Shown here piece after piece: positions 10,620-23,485 of a DNA stretch of 64,000 bases; within the stretch, counting starts at the first letter, position 1; each line of letters opens with the position of its first letter. Source of the stretch: Cristatella mucedo (taxonomy: Eukaryota; Bryozoa; Phylactolaemata; Cristatellidae); contig WPIO01000012.1 of NCBI GenBank assembly GCA_009760855.2, positions 7,127,501 to 7,191,500 on the forward strand, read 5' to 3'. Made by a program: the position numbers and the translations under genes. The notes below the pieces were generated by a model. It worked only from the letters and a program-made list of their open reading frames with translations, was not told the origin of the DNA and did not search any database.

Positions 10620-11484
10620 GTGGGATGATAATGGCCGTGCGTCATAATCAGCCTTAAAGCAATAGTGAGGTAAAACAGAGATGCGTAATTGATTACCGTC
10701 GATGCTGCATTTAGAGCCTCGCCCCAGCATCTAGAAACTGAGCCTTGTGTCACCTCTCTATAGTGACAGAGTGTGATTGAGAGGGAGGGAGAGACAGGGC
10801 GAGAGAGTGATACATTTCGAATCCAGCAGTATGTGCGATCTTTTACTACCGACGGCCAGATGTGGTGAAAGCTGTTGCGGCATTTTCCACGCTTTAATAA
10901 TATGGCTGTTTCCATATCTTTTCACGCCAGAGAAGCCACTGGTAGGCGGAAGAGGGGTAGGAAAGGGTTACGGCAGTCCTGTTGATCGGCGGTCCGGTAG
11001 ATCGGTTGGGAAAGACACCATTCAGCATGAATGCTAGATGCACGGCCTTGGAAAATCACTTTTGGCAGTAGCTCAGCATGCACTGTAAACTCGGTTGCGC
11101 ACCTTAATAAATTAAACGAGCGTTTCCTGAGAAGACTAAGTCTCGCCAAGATGCCGAGCACAGGTACGCTGAACGAAATCAGCACACCGGAACGCATTTG
11201 GTTTGCCCACTGTCTTTTAATTGATGGGACGCTGCCTCCACGTGCGGCTGTCGCGTCTCTTGAGCGAGTCGCTCGCTACGCTCAAGGCTTTATCGGTATT
11301 AGTCACGTATTTCTTTATCCAGGCATGGTTGCTAGCAGTGCTTCGCTCCCACCGTAAATATATCAGAGCTCCGAAGCCGTCACATCCCGTTTGCAACCAT
11401 ATTCTTAAAAAGCCAAAAGAGCACGGTGAAAACGTAATGAGCCTCGCCGTTGTTTAGCAAAGTCGACTATATGCAGACAATACA

Positions 11485-12560
11485 TTCCAATATTGTTGGT
11501 GTTCGTCGCTCTCTGACCTTAATCCTGCCAGCCCTACAAACGCAGAAGCTTCTAATTGTGTTTAGCACAATTACTTAGAGTAACGGAGAAGGTTAGCGGA
11601 AACGGTCTCGGAGTCGCTCGTCGACTGTGAAGACGAAAACTTCTACGTGCGGCAGTCGAGTCTCTTAAGAGCTACACAGCCGTGTTTACTTGCATGACGA
11701 ACCGCGCCCCACTCTGTAGTGATACGTCTTGCGCTGGTGGACAACAGAAGAACGAACACGAGTTGAAGATTTTTCGGCGTCACACGCAGCAAGGGCTGCG
11801 CAGCACCCGCTGCTTCCTTCGCCCAGCATCTAGAAACTGAAGCTTGTGTTACCTATCAATAGTGAGAGAGACAGAGAGACGGAGAGGGCGAGAGCGCGAG
11901 AGAGAGAGTGAGAGCGAGAGAGACACCATTCTCGCTAGCGCGTAAATTGGTGCGGGTACCGAGCTCCAGTGCACAGCCGAGCTCGCTCTCGACCGTTGGC
12001 GTACGTGCGAAAGTGAGCAAAAGACAGGCACAAAAAGGCGACGTCAGACGGTCACGCCGACGCTCTATGGGCGCTTCTCGTTGCCGCCGTGTTCGGCTAC
12101 CGTCGGTGTTGCTACGAGCAGACGTGCTGCTCCCACGAGTCGCTTGCCATGCTCAAGGCTTTACCGGTATTTGTCGCGCGCCCGTTGATAAGGAAACTGT
12201 GGCGAGCGCTGCGCTTGTGGCCTTGTTCCGTCTGAGCATGGAAGCCCCTGTACAGCGTTTGCCGCCACACTCAATGATAAGCCGAAACAACGCTGCAAAA
12301 ATGAAACGCACCTTACAGTAGTTGCCAAAGTAGATGATATGCAGGCATTGTCTGCAGTGCGGCTGAGTAAAAGGCTTGTGGATGCAGTGCGCGGTCCGAG
12401 AGGAGTGCTCAAAACGAGCCGTGCTAGTGACACGTTCACCCAGACACGTTCTATTTAAGCGTCAGCATGACGGACCTTTCTGCTTTCCGATAGCAGCTGT
12501 ACGAAGCGATAGAAATAATAATAATTATATTACTCACGTTTGGTGCTCTATTTCGTATTA
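11485..12560. repeat. Degraded partial array unit flanking the array
   Basis: After the inverted exon 5 relic, 11,640-12,560 follows unit positions of about 1550-2530 with heavy divergence. Shared landmarks include CAGCATCTAGAAACTGA (11,824), a GA-rich run, GCTCAAGGCTTTA (12,150), ATATGCAGGCA (12,338) and the ACGAAGCGATAGAA block (12,502). The E2 genes of the array are nearly identical, so this copy has escaped homogenisation. A possible further E2 exon 3 relic near 12,600-12,800 (minus) is too weak to call. Confidence 0.75.
11500..11640 (+). pseudogene. Decayed E2 last exon in inverted orientation at the array edge
   Basis: Just past the end of unit 3, the plus strand reads LSDLNPASPTNAEA, then TAG, HNYLE, TAA, and then LAETVSESLV. 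This is an exon 5 relative with two in-frame stops, opposite in orientation to every E2 gene in the array. It marks a rearranged boundary and is more diverged from the live exons than they are from each other. Confidence 0.78.
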
Positions 12561-12924
12561 AACGTGATTGCTTTTGGACAAGCCTTAGCACTGTATCGCC
12601 ACGGCTATGTACATCCGGAATGTACGCAGTGCAGCATCCAAATGCAGCTTTTTTGAGTGTATTCAGCCTGGAAGAAGCATATGCCGTCGTAAGCGTGCTT
12701 GTGGAGTCAGCTTTAATGTTGGCGAGAAATCTTTTTTGAGCGACGAATGTCACTTTCAGAATTTCAATGAGCCACTTGGACCAGATGTTATCGAGTGAAC
12801 GCTCGTCCGCTCGAGGATGAATGCGCTGTGGGTGGATGTAAAGAGGCATGCACACATCAGACAATCGTTAGTCTTCAATCCGACTTGGGCAAGTAAGCCA
12901 ATTATGGCTTGGAGTACACGGAGA

Positions 12925-13290
12925 GACGAATCGCAGGGACCCACTAAATGCTGTCATAAATAGATGCATTTTTAATTTATTTTAAAATGTAGTTTCGTCA
13001 GGGGATGTCTTGATGGATGTCTGGAGTGAGTTCCAGGCTTTGGAAGCATACGAACTAAGTGCATGGTCTCCAAATGATTTGTGCGATGTGCTTGACCAAT
13101 CACAGCCAGCAGGTCTTTGCGTTGAAGGTGATTAAGCTTTCGCAGGAATCTAGCAGGAGAATTCTTTGAAGAGCTCTGAATATGCCAATCTATCGAAATC
13201 AACCGCTCAGCTGATAGGAAAGCGCATGCAATTTCTGCTCTTTGGACGATCTTCCTTGATTTAGACTTACGATTCTTAGGACCAGTATCA
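12925..13290 (-). mobile_element. LINE family A 3' fragment
   Basis: Contains the family's GGGACCCACTAAATGCTGTC and AGTTCCAGGCTT blocks in reverse orientation. It is a decayed end of the reverse-transcriptase C-terminal region. The usual 3' tail is missing. Confidence 0.7.
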
Positions 13291-13299
13291 GCTAGTGGT

Positions 13300-16130
13300 C
13301 GTACTCAAAGACAAGGCTCAAAGGCTCCTAATTATCTTGTCAGATAGTGGCCCTATTTGAGAGATGTCAAACAAAGCTACCTTGATAAGCGCGGTGCATA
13401 TTGAAACATGGAAAAATACAAGTATCGACGACATCATGAGCAAAGCAACTTTGTGCTGGCTACATCAATCAGCCAAACATATTCTTCAGTAATTCATAGG
13501 TGATGGCAAAATTGGGAATCTGCTCGGCACCTCTGTTTCAGAGACTGTGCAAGTTACTGCAAGCCTGATAACCATATGCAACAAACGTTGAACTTTAGTT
13601 TTGTTTGCAGGGAGTAATTTTCTATTTTGCCGTGGCTTAGTAAGCGAAAATATAAGGAATGGCCTTGAATTCCCACAAATTCGGCATTAGGGAGTACGAC
13701 AGTTAAATATTTTATGTTTGCTTATTTTCTCAAACATTGCAGACATAACTACGGTCAAAAGTTACACATTAAATTAAAATGCTCTATACTGTTGAGCCTT
13801 ATGAGAGTTGTTACCGGTGAGGGCATCTGTTGAACCCCTTTAACCGTCCCTTACTTTCAAATAGACTTGTCTATGCCATTAACAGGCTTTGCTATGATAT
13901 GGGCCCTTTTTGTTGCCGCCTCGTTTTGCTACTGTCAACATACCTGCGAGTATTGATGCTGCTAAAGATAGTGATTCTAAGACTTAGAGCTTGACCTGTA
14001 TTCATCACGTCGGCTGATACTAGCACGTTTAAGAAGATCTGTGTTTTATGCCTAGCTCTGTCTGGGCGAGGAAGCCGCTGCACTTATTTCAACTCTAGCG
14101 TGGCTCTTTTGTCGGGATAGAAATGATGCCGAGCCTTCAGCCTATCACAACATTTATTGGTAATCTGCAGTTTGAAATTGAAGTCACTGCCTGATGAAGG
14201 CTCTAATCAGATTATTAGAGCCTGGCAAAAAAGAGCCAAAAAAAATCTTTGCATTGTCTAAGGATTCTGTAGTTTCACTGGGAGTCCCAGATTTCGAACC
14301 AAATCCGTTTCAGGACTGTGTTCGTTAGCCTGGTCTCCCGTAAGTCTGGTCGTTGTTTCTCACAGATTACAACAGGAAAATCCAATTCGTTTCAGAGACC
14401 CAGGAAATAGCGTTTGCTTGCATTTAAAAAATTGGAAAACCCATAACCAGTCAATATAATACTTTTCCACTCGTTATTGAAAATAATAGATTTCTTCACT
14501 CATTACTGAAGTTGGAACCTTTACCCTACATCTGACTCTTGCGCTGGAGTAGAAGCTGATTAGCACATTCGACACTCAGCTTGCTGTGAATTTTTCACTT
14601 CCGGTGCTTTTTTAACATGTTGCAGCTGATCCAATCGGAGGTCTCACAACAGTATATTAATACTAGTACTACTAATTATAATTTTATAAGCAAAACTTGT
14701 ATGGCTCGTGCAAGCTCATTGGACTTGGTTGGTAGCCGGGAATCTAGCTCATAATCTGAGTGTGTTTTTCACCAACCCGGGTAATCGCAAAAAAAAGTAA
14801 CCCGAGGCAATCACAGCCTAGTTACAGATTAAAGAAGTAACAGAAGCAAGCAGTAAATTGCAAGCAGTAGTAGGGGCGAGCAGTAACTAGCATCAAAAGC
14901 ATGCAGTTTACTCGCTGGATGCGTGATAGATTAATTTAAAGAAATCAAGACTTGGTTGAAGTGTTGCGTAGGTCTTAGTCGTATAATAAAGTGCTTATAC
15001 TTGACGAACCTGGCTGTGGCTGTAAGAAATGGTGACTGTGACTTACCATGTTCTTCTCTGGCATTATATCCACAATTCAGTTTTGTCTAACCTTACATCT
15101 AGCTAAAAAGTTAATGGGCACATTTTTGAAACGCTTATAGCAGTTATTTGGAGTTAAGCTAGCGTGAGTAGAAGTGGGTTGTCCAGTCAATTTTTTCTAT
15201 GTCACCACATCATTTTAAGTTTCATAGACCAAAAGGGTAGCTTGCTATGGCACTAGTCCTATCTGCCAAGAAACCATTACTGGTGGACTAGGTTCCTCAA
15301 AGTGCGTCTACTAAGTCTTTTGGGCAGGGTCTCTGCACAAGTTTATGCCTACTGCAGCCCAGCAAGGCAGCTAGCTATAAGAGCGTCAGTGTCGTTTCGA
15401 GTGGTCCCATCCTTTTTCTATCTACAGTAGCAAAATTAATGTCACTTCTAAGGAAGGGCAAACAGTTGCTTCGATTATCGGTCGAACCTACATCACTTAA
15501 TTATATTTAAGCACATACAGTCTCTTCTGGATTTATATTTTGCGAATACTATTTAGAAGGGTGAGCATTAACGATGCACAGCTTTGGTGGTCAAATTTTA
15601 GGGCCGAATTGGGGATGTAATAACGAATAACTCACCGACTTGAATTCCAGAGTAGAAACGAATATATTGAAGCAAAACGTATCCAACAACTTCCGGAGAG
15701 CGGCACTCCAGGTCTTTATGAATGAACAAGTAAATGTCTCGCTTAGTGTGGGTGCTCCAATGAAGCAATCACTCGGCACCATTCAACTGGTGCTTTCTTT
15801 TCCCCAGCTCCTGAAGGTAGTGCAATTAAATCGGGAACCTCATCCTGAACTTGACTGATGTCTTCTCGTTAGAATGCACAGTCCAAAATAGGGGCTGCAA
15901 TTTGTTGCGATGCCGTCCTTAAAGCATCAGCAGCAACGTTAGTCTAACCAAGCTCGTGGATCACTTCAAAAAGGAACCGTTTAGCTGGCTATTTCATGCG
16001 ACCGTCGGCCTGAGGTAATCTCATGCTGGGCTGCACAATCAATCAGATGATAATTGAATTGCCTGATACTGAGGCAGGTAAGCCTTCATGGCTATCACAT
16101 CGTTTCGGATTGTATTTTAGATATTTCCCG
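13300..16130. other. No recognised gene
   Basis: AT-rich, stop-dense sequence. Open frames are under 75 codons. A fragment near 14,280-14,400 resembles 24,930-25,020 (both include GGATTTCGAACC or a near match), perhaps a low-copy dispersed repeat. Nothing else was identified. Confidence 0.4.
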
Positions 16131-16139
16131 TTGAGGACT

Positions 16140-16665
16140 CAATCGTGTCGCTCACTTTTAGGTCACTTTATTCTTTGGCTCCAGCCTATCTCTCAGATCT
16201 ACTGCCCCACCAGCCCAAGCAGCGTACCACTCGCTTTTCGGAATCCAACAGTTTACCAATACCTCGTACAAACCTCAAATCCGTTGGAGACTGTGCATTT
16301 AGTTCGTATGCACCCAAAGCTTGGAACTCCTTCCCGACATGCGTAAGAACATCCCCTGACTTGACCACATTTAAAAAGAACTGAAAAACACACCTATTTA
16401 GGACAGCATTTAGTGGGTCCCTGTGATTTGTCCTTCATGTGCTTATGCCTGCTGACACTGTGCATGCTGCCACTAACCATATTTGCATGCTGACCCTGTG
16501 CATGACACCCCTAACCATGTTATTCATGTTGTTTGTTTATCAAGCATGATTTTACTCACCATTCAATTGCATTTCCCTTTACAGCAAATGTGAAGCGCCT
16601 AGAGAGAGATTGAGTTCTCTGAGGGCACTTTATCAAGTGCATTATTATTATTAATATTATTATCT
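16140..16665 (+). mobile_element. LINE family A 3' end
   Basis: The plus strand encodes broken pieces of the LINE reverse-transcriptase C-terminal region ([30 protein letters not shown]), then the conserved 3' region GATTGAGTTCTCTGAGGGCAC and an ATT-repeat tail. Stops and shifts make it non-functional. Confidence 0.85.
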
Positions 16666-16674
16666 GCTGGCTTC

Positions 16675-16815
16675 TGAATGCGTACCGAAAATCGCTTGGA
16701 CTGTCAGTGCGCTACACAAACCTCTCCTGTGTTACACCCATATAGTCTCTGTGGCTCTTTGCAGTTACAGACAGAGATACGATATAAGAACCCACGATCT
16801 GGTTGGCAAGTGTGA
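16675..16815 (+). mobile_element. LINE family B 3' tail
   Basis: GAATGCGTACCGAAAATCGC, then GTGTTACACCCA, then TTACAGACAGAGATACGAT, matching the 3' end seen at 34.5 kb (plus) and 49.4 kb (minus). Confidence 0.65.
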
Positions 16816-16819
16816 TTGC

Positions 16820-18640
16820 CCGACGTTTGATATAACATTCAGGGGCCAAAGCTCACCTTCCTCCTAGAACTCATCACAATCCAATCAGGTTTCAAATCAC
16901 GGGATTATCCACGACGCAAACGTTTAGTGCCCTGGATAGGGAGCAGAAAGAGAATAGAGAGTACTTTCTTCATGCAGCTGTTGCGCACGTTTTCTGCGAG
17001 AGAGAAGCGTCAGTCGAACAGCATGCGCTGCTGGCTAGCTACGTGACTGGCTGGCGACAACGGCGGTAAACGTGACCCTACAGTCAGCCATGCATTTTTT
17101 GTACGTACATTCCATCGGACACTAATAGATTGACCTCAAATTATAGTGCTCCCCGTGTGTAGCTCAGCATCATTTACAACTAGTGCTCTTCGCCTGAAGA
17201 TCATAATCATCCGGGCATCAGCAACTGATGCGTGAAAATGCGGGAAAAGAGCCTTCAATGGCTGCGTGCGTGAGAATAGGGAATTGCTGCTGCTACTTGA
17301 TTGGAAGCTGCCCTTGTTCCTTCACTAATCGCAGCACTCATCTGCGAATTTTTATCAGACAGCCACCGCTGGTACGAGCTGAAAAGGCTAATTATTGTAT
17401 TACATCCAGGTAAGCAATCAAATAAATAGTCCCGCTAAATAAATAGCACCGAGTGATGGGTTGGAATATTTAGTGACACAATAACTAACAAGTTAGGTTG
17501 CACATATTCCAATATGTAATGGGTGGTATTGACTAAATTCTGAGGCTAAAGCCATCTACGAACATGCCGGAATAGACTTGAAAAGCTCAGGTCAATATCC
17601 GACGCGGTACGATGACGCATAGTGAGACTGGTGAGCTCATAATCTGTGTACATGTGCGGTCAGGATCACGGCGCCGCGACAGATCAGCAGGTTTTTAACA
17701 AGGGTATATCAATCGCCAGCGTTTATCAGACCACACACGCCTTACTGTTACTTCAATGCTTCTTATAATTTTTGTTGATTGATATTTTTAGATCAAACAA
17801 GATTGATTTCCTGATAACAAACTCCTTCACCGGCGAGACCAGACTGATTGATTAGAAAGCCGATGCAAACCGAGGCGTGATATATTTACTGGTCACTTGA
17901 ATAATCTCGTTATTAATGGGCAAGCTAATTTTCTCAATTTTTATAATTTGACGGCTGGAGTTGCAATCAAATCAGTTAGTTGACAACACATTTGTTAAAG
18001 AAAACTACTTTGAGCAAAGTTGCTTGCTATTTGGCTTGCTATTTTGAGTTACCTTAGTGATACATATATAGTATAACGAATATCCGGTCTGTGGATAACG
18101 GTCCAAAGTAAGATCTGAAGTGAAGGAGAAATAATGGAGATTCTGTATGAGCCTAGAGAAGTTTCTCAACCATCAATAAAGCCAAAATGTTACTGAACCC
18201 AATATTACCCAAGTGTCTGCTGCAGGTTAGCCACGAGGCAGTCCAAGAATTATAGGATAGTTGTGGGTCTTCCTTGGGTATGCTTTGTAAAGTATTGGGG
18301 AGTGGCTAGCCCATGTGAACGTCAAATATCGATTCTAGAAGTCCTTTTGCAATGGGTGCAAGCCAATTAAAAAGTAGTCTTCAAGTAGTGAGAGCACAGT
18401 GACCACGGAACTAAGTAGGCTGCCTGGGCTGAAAGAATATTTTCTTTAGCTGCAAATCCAGTAATTAGGACAATTAAATTGCTTCTAAATTAATGATTAT
18501 AAAGTTTCGGATGTATTATTATGGAACTGAAGCCGAATCATGCTGGCTTTTAGGTTCCTTTAGCTGCTAAGAAATAGCTCTTTGCTTCGCCTTGAGCACG
18601 GTCAGAAAATCAATTGTATACAGCATTGACAAGCTAAATG
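16820..18640. other. No recognised gene
   Basis: Unassigned, with scattered short open frames and no family match recognised. Confidence 0.35.
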
Positions 18641-18748
18641 TAGGTGAATCATAATTTTGGGGAACTAAGTCCGAGGCTGAAAACAAAATGCGGAAGAGAT
18701 GCTAGGGTGAAGACACTACTGTTATATAAGATCCAAAAGGTCGCTCAC

Positions 18749-20300
18749 CTAAATGTTGACGGGTTTAATCCTGCTGCTTTCCCGAATTCGCTGAATCTGG
18801 CTGTTGTTAAAGTTAGTGAAGCTTGTCACTCTGACGAGACCATCGTCAACAAACTTCTCTACTGCCTAAACGCAATACGTGTGTTGCGTCTTATATGCAA
18901 AGGTCGATTATGCGAGACTGTCTTCAGCTGTTTTCATTCATTTCCTAAAGACGAAGTGCGATTTTCCTATCTTGAACTCAAAGATTTCTCTTACGAGACC
19001 ATCATCATAGGGCTAATTGCTTACTTAGCGCGACATGAGAGCTTTTCCGAAAATACCGTCATTCAACTACTGGCAATGATTAATTGGGAGACAGAAATCC
19101 CGAAACCGCTGCTGATTTCTTCAAATTATTGAGAACAAAGCTTGTGCTAAACCTTTTGACAATAAATTAGGTTTTCGATTCCTACACTTCAAACCGTTAG
19201 TGACAAGTCTTTTTTCTCCCTACAGGTCCGAGACTTTGAAACTCCTTTTCAGCAGTACTGCACTGCTACTAAGATCGTCATGTTGCTGCACTTGTTCTCA
19301 GCTCCACCGCAATAAATTGGGGCACTTGTTCTCAGCTCCACGGCAATAAATTGGGGCCAATAGTTAAGTCCAAATGGATCGAAAACTGCGGTGTGAGCAA
19401 CATCTCATGGACTGAGAAATTAGCAGCTCGTGACTGCGACCGACCGTTGGTCTGAATGAATCCATTTGATTAACTGTAGGTTCTCGGTAGTTTCTTTCAT
19501 TATTTCTTTTTCCATTAGTTAACGCAGTACGTCAGAGTCGCTTTGGGACTGCAACATCGGTCATAAGTAAAATAACAATCTCTTACTTTTGACACCTTAC
19601 GAATCCATGCTCTCTTCCTTTATGGTCCCAAACACAGTGTGAGACTATCTGTACTAGTCTAAATAAAGGATTAAAGAAAAAGTGAAAGAATAACATCATG
19701 GTTGTAAGGGGCACTTCATGTCGTACTTGAAATGAATTGGTTGTGATTTAAGCAGTTGAACTCAATATAACAATATAGCTATGCGCTTTGTTCCCATAAA
19801 GTCTTGCTTATAAGTAGCATACTTAGACTAAAGGCGGCCGAAATATGAAGCAATTAGAGACCGGTGTAAGTCTTTTTGGCCTAACATCAGCCGGTGCCGC
19901 GGCGGCAATGGCTAGCTGCTTGAGAAATTGATGGGCAAATTTGTAGTGCTAAAATTAGTTTGGAAGGAATCGTCGGCGAGATGTCACTCAATAGTGGTAA
20001 ATGAAGTGGCTTGCAAGAATTGTTGGACATTACGCACAGCAAGACGTCTAACAAGCATTAAAGTGAACAAGGTTGCAAAAACTGTCGAATCCCAGTGAAT
20101 GAAATGACAGGAAGTCTCAGCTTACATTCAGCCCTCACTTTCCACCTAAAGACAATGCGCTCATCGAGACGAGTACGCCATGGAAACAATAAAGCCAGGG
20201 TCAAGTACCTTGGTGACGATGAAAAGATCCTCGCGTTTCAAAACATCTTCCTTGAGTGATTCTTCATGAATAATGTGATATTTTAAATCCATGCTAGGAT
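18749..20300 (-). pseudogene. Decayed aldo-keto reductase copy (exons 5 and 2 remain)
   Basis: The minus strand 18,865-18,749 is a 117-bp relative of exon 5 of the 44-58 kb gene, equal in length. It reads VEKFVDDGLVRV and then TNFNNSQIQRI; the last codon CAG (Gln) has become TAG, and GLSNFN has become SFTNFN. The acceptor TTTAG and a donor GTGAGC survive. At 20,300-20,209 the minus strand ends in [11 protein letters not shown] and GTACTT, an exon 2 relative whose upstream half, with the Asp and Tyr of the active site, is eroded. Exons 3 and 4 were not found between them. It is a dead copy in the same orientation as the main gene. Confidence 0.75.
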
Positions 20301-20924
20301 AATTCAGTGTCACGTGGTACCACACTCCCGCTTTGAGGCCTTCATCACTCCGTCAGGGCTCATAAAATTAGCGCTAACAAACGATAGTTCAAAACTGATG
20401 TGAACTACCATCCGGAATACCCTTTCGTTATTTTTCCTCGCACCAATGAGAACTTAGATCGGGCACATTAGCGTACTTGTGATCGTGGGACTCGCGTAGC
20501 CTCTATTGTTTTCTGTTCCCAATAGTCAACTTCTAATCTTTCTTTTTCCGTATCCTTATTGCTTGTATCACCTTAACCTTGATTTAGACATTGATAGTCT
20601 CACCGACAATGATCAGGCTGACCATATTCAAGGCAAGAATAGATTACCTTCCTTGATATGGTGGTAAATTCATATGTATTTTCTTCTCGTTGGAGGATGC
20701 ACGTGAGCCCTTGGGGGGGCCAGTCTTAAATCAGCAAGGCAGTTTCAAATCGAGCTTTTTAATTGCACTATTTTAATGCATTTACAGCATCAATACTTAG
20801 GCTACCCTACTCGTGCTACGTCTCGTAGGCGGGAAATATAATCAATCTGGGTATTCAGTTTCCAATTTTCTTGCCTTCATTATTGTTCGTAACCACTCCT
20901 GTTATAAAAGTCGCAACTTCCTAG

Positions 20925-20978
20925 AAAGAGATTGAGTTCTCTGAGGGCGCTTTACCAAGTGCATTATCATAATTAACT
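20925..20978 (+). mobile_element. LINE family A 3' tail only
   Basis: CTAGAAAGAGATTGAGTTCT, then GAGGGCGCTTTACCAAGTGC. A severely 5'-truncated copy. Confidence 0.7.
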
Positions 20979-20979
20979 T

Positions 20980-21985
20980 CTACAGCTCTCCTCAATTTAA
21001 AGGCCTTCTCTAGCGCCTCTTCGAGTGTTTGGGGCTCTGCCAAAGGTGTATGCCACACTAGAGCTGGTTCTGAAAACAAAAATGCCCAGGGAGAAGAGGC
21101 AGCAGGGCGTATTCAACTAATTATTGCTCTGCCTTTTTTGCTAGTACCTCTGTGCTGACTTCACTAGATTACTTAATTTTTTCCAAAGCTCTTCAGATCC
21201 CAAAGCAGCAATGCCTCTTGTGCAGCTATGGTAGGGCCCCTAATCTGGAAGCAGGGTGTACAAATCTTCTCAACATCGGTCCGGTAATACGTGCCAGTGA
21301 CGTACTGGAGTTGGTAACGGTAAGTCTCTCACTTTATTGATGCAGCCAGCGTAAGGAGAACGGCAATATTCCAGAATAAAGCCGACTGTCGGATCAAATC
21401 AGCTATCCAGAAGACGAGTGAGAGCCAAACGATCAATTGGCACTTTCAAAGACCCTAGAGCCTTTCCAGAGCCATAAATATCTATGATAAACGTTGGAGC
21501 TTCAGTTGTAGCATCATTTGCTTAAAAGCTTCCGTAATAAACAGTACAACAGTTGGAAAAACAGCTGTTTACCCTTTTTTCTTTTGGTCGAAAAAAAAGC
21601 TGTTTTACTTGTTACTGTTAAACAGTCACCAGAAACTCTATCATTAGCACCGATTGCAAGGCCAGATTTCCGTCGTATCGCTTGGCATATTATGTGATTT
21701 AAGTCTTTGCATGTTATGTGCATTGCACCACTGCATTAACTGGAGGATTAGGCGAACTTTAGACTTCGCGACCTGAGCAAGAGATATCCAGCAGTTTTAA
21801 GCTTTGGAAATGGCTATGGCTATGGAAACCCTGTGAGACAGTGACTTTTTTCAGGTCGAGTTTTTACATAGGCTGCCTGAAAGGTTTCGTGCAGCTGAGG
21901 GACCCGTAATATAACTTTAGCTTGAAACTAAAGACGATGGCGGCAATTTTCGCATAAAATTTAACTAGGCACTGATTTAAAGCGG
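20980..21985. other. No recognised gene
   Basis: Short open frames only (the largest under 75 codons). Nothing identified. Confidence 0.35.
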
Positions 21986-21989
21986 GTAA

Positions 21990-22146
21990 TATTTTTAATA
22001 TTTAATCTTTAATATTTAATAAATAAATACTAATGTTATTATATTAATAATCAATAACTATTATTATTATTAAATATTAATAAATATTTGATATTTTAAT
22101 ATTACCTAAAGATACTAATATAATATAATATAATTTATAATATATA

Positions 22147-22178
<32 letters not shown>

Positions 22179-22215
22179 ATATAATATATATATAATAGCT
22201 AATATAATATAATAA
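21990..22215. repeat. AT-only low-complexity block
   Basis: Almost pure A/T with TAATATTA-type and TA runs (22,148-22,178). Likely unstable and hairpin-forming. Confidence 0.85.
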
Positions 22216-22839
22216 AATATTCCCTAAATTCTCTAAAGACATGTCAACGGGAAAAAAGGTAAAAAGAGCGATATATAAAAATTCACACCAAATAATCAAA
22301 AGAATTTGAAGAGAAAAAATTCCAACACTTCACACCAAATAATCAAAAGTACTTGAAGAGAAAAAATTCTAACACTAACTCCAAATTAAAACTTGTTGCA
22401 ATTCTTGTGAGAAATCCTTGTACGTGGCAAAAGTGGTCAACAACTTTGATACTTGTTTTCTTCGCTTGCCAAAAAGCTACAGATTATAATCTCTATCTTT
22501 TCGGGGGAAAAAAGAAAAAAGTACGAAATTCATGTATACTATTTTTATTCACGAATTCATTATACATTAAATAGTATTCATTGTATTTATACATATAGTA
22601 TTTATAAGTACTTTACTCGTGTAGACTTGCGAAAGCACGATATGCTCGGTTGAAGCAGCTGGTGTTTGGATTACAATCATTTGGTTATCTAACCATTCTA
22701 ATACCATTAGCTTGGCATAGTAGCTTTTGGCTAATAATTTCAATGAAAGATTTGGACACTTAGTGGCTGCTAAATTGATACCTAATATATATGACGTACG
22801 CGATAGAATCACTGATGTGCGAGGCGAAGACGACGTGAG

Positions 22840-23485
22840 GACAGTAGAGGAGGAGGAGGAGGAGTACAGAGGAGGACAGTAGAGGAGGAGGACAGAGGAG
22901 GACAGTAGAGGAGGAGGAGGAGGAGAACAGTAGAGGAGGAGGACAGAGGAGGACAGTAGAGGAGGAGGACAGTAGAGGAGGAGGAGGAGGAGGACAGAGG
23001 AGGACAGTAGAGGAGGACAGAGGAGGACAGTAGAGGAGGAGGACAGAGGAGGACAGTAGAGGAGGACAGTAGAGGAGGAGGACAGAGGAGGACAGTAGAG
23101 GAGGACAGAGGAGGACAGAGGAGGACAGTAGAGGAGGAGGACAGAGGAGGACAGTAGAGGACGAGGAGGAGGACAGTAGAGGAGGAGGAGGACAGAGGAC
23201 AGTAGAGGAGGAGGAGGAGGAGGACGAGGAGGAGGACAGTAGAGGAGGAGGACAGAGGACAGTAGAGGAGGAGGAGGACAGAGGAGGAGGACAGTAGAGG
23301 AGGAGGACAGAGGACAGTAGAGGAGGAGGAGGACAGAGGAGGAGGAGGACGACGAGGAGGAGGACAGTAGAGGAGGAGGAGGAGGAGGACAGAGGAGGAC
23401 AGTAGAGGAGGAGGACAGTAGAGGAGGAGGAGGAGGAGGAGGAGGAGGAGGAGGAGGAGGAGGAGGAGGAGGAGGAGGAGGCAAG
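22840..23485 (+). repeat. Purine minisatellite (GGA)n with GGACAGTAGA insertions
   Basis: Irregular tandem arrangement of GAGGAGGACAGTAGAGGAGG-type units ending in uninterrupted (GGA)n near 23,415-23,480. The plus strand is almost all purine. Long open frames on the minus strand (Ser/Pro/Leu runs) come from the repeat and are not genes. Confidence 0.95.

Larger units (their letters stand above)
1..11484. repeat. 4.58-kb tandem array (about 2.5 units)
   Basis: Unit 1 is 1-4576, unit 2 is 4577-9151, and unit 3 starts at 9152 and breaks off near 11,484. Homology is continuous, with a few single-base indels and roughly a few percent substitutions or fewer. The array runs off the left edge, so true copy number is unknown. 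Each unit holds one intact five-exon E2 gene (unit positions 166-1386, minus). Units 1 and 2 also hold older E2-derived fragments (2525-3012 and 4010-4170 in unit 1). The rest of the unit has no recognisable gene. Confidence 0.97.

Noticed and set aside
12600-12800. Possible E2 exon 3 relic (LKVTF and RMY-like words, minus strand)
   Set aside because: The words fall in different frames with no continuous alignment.
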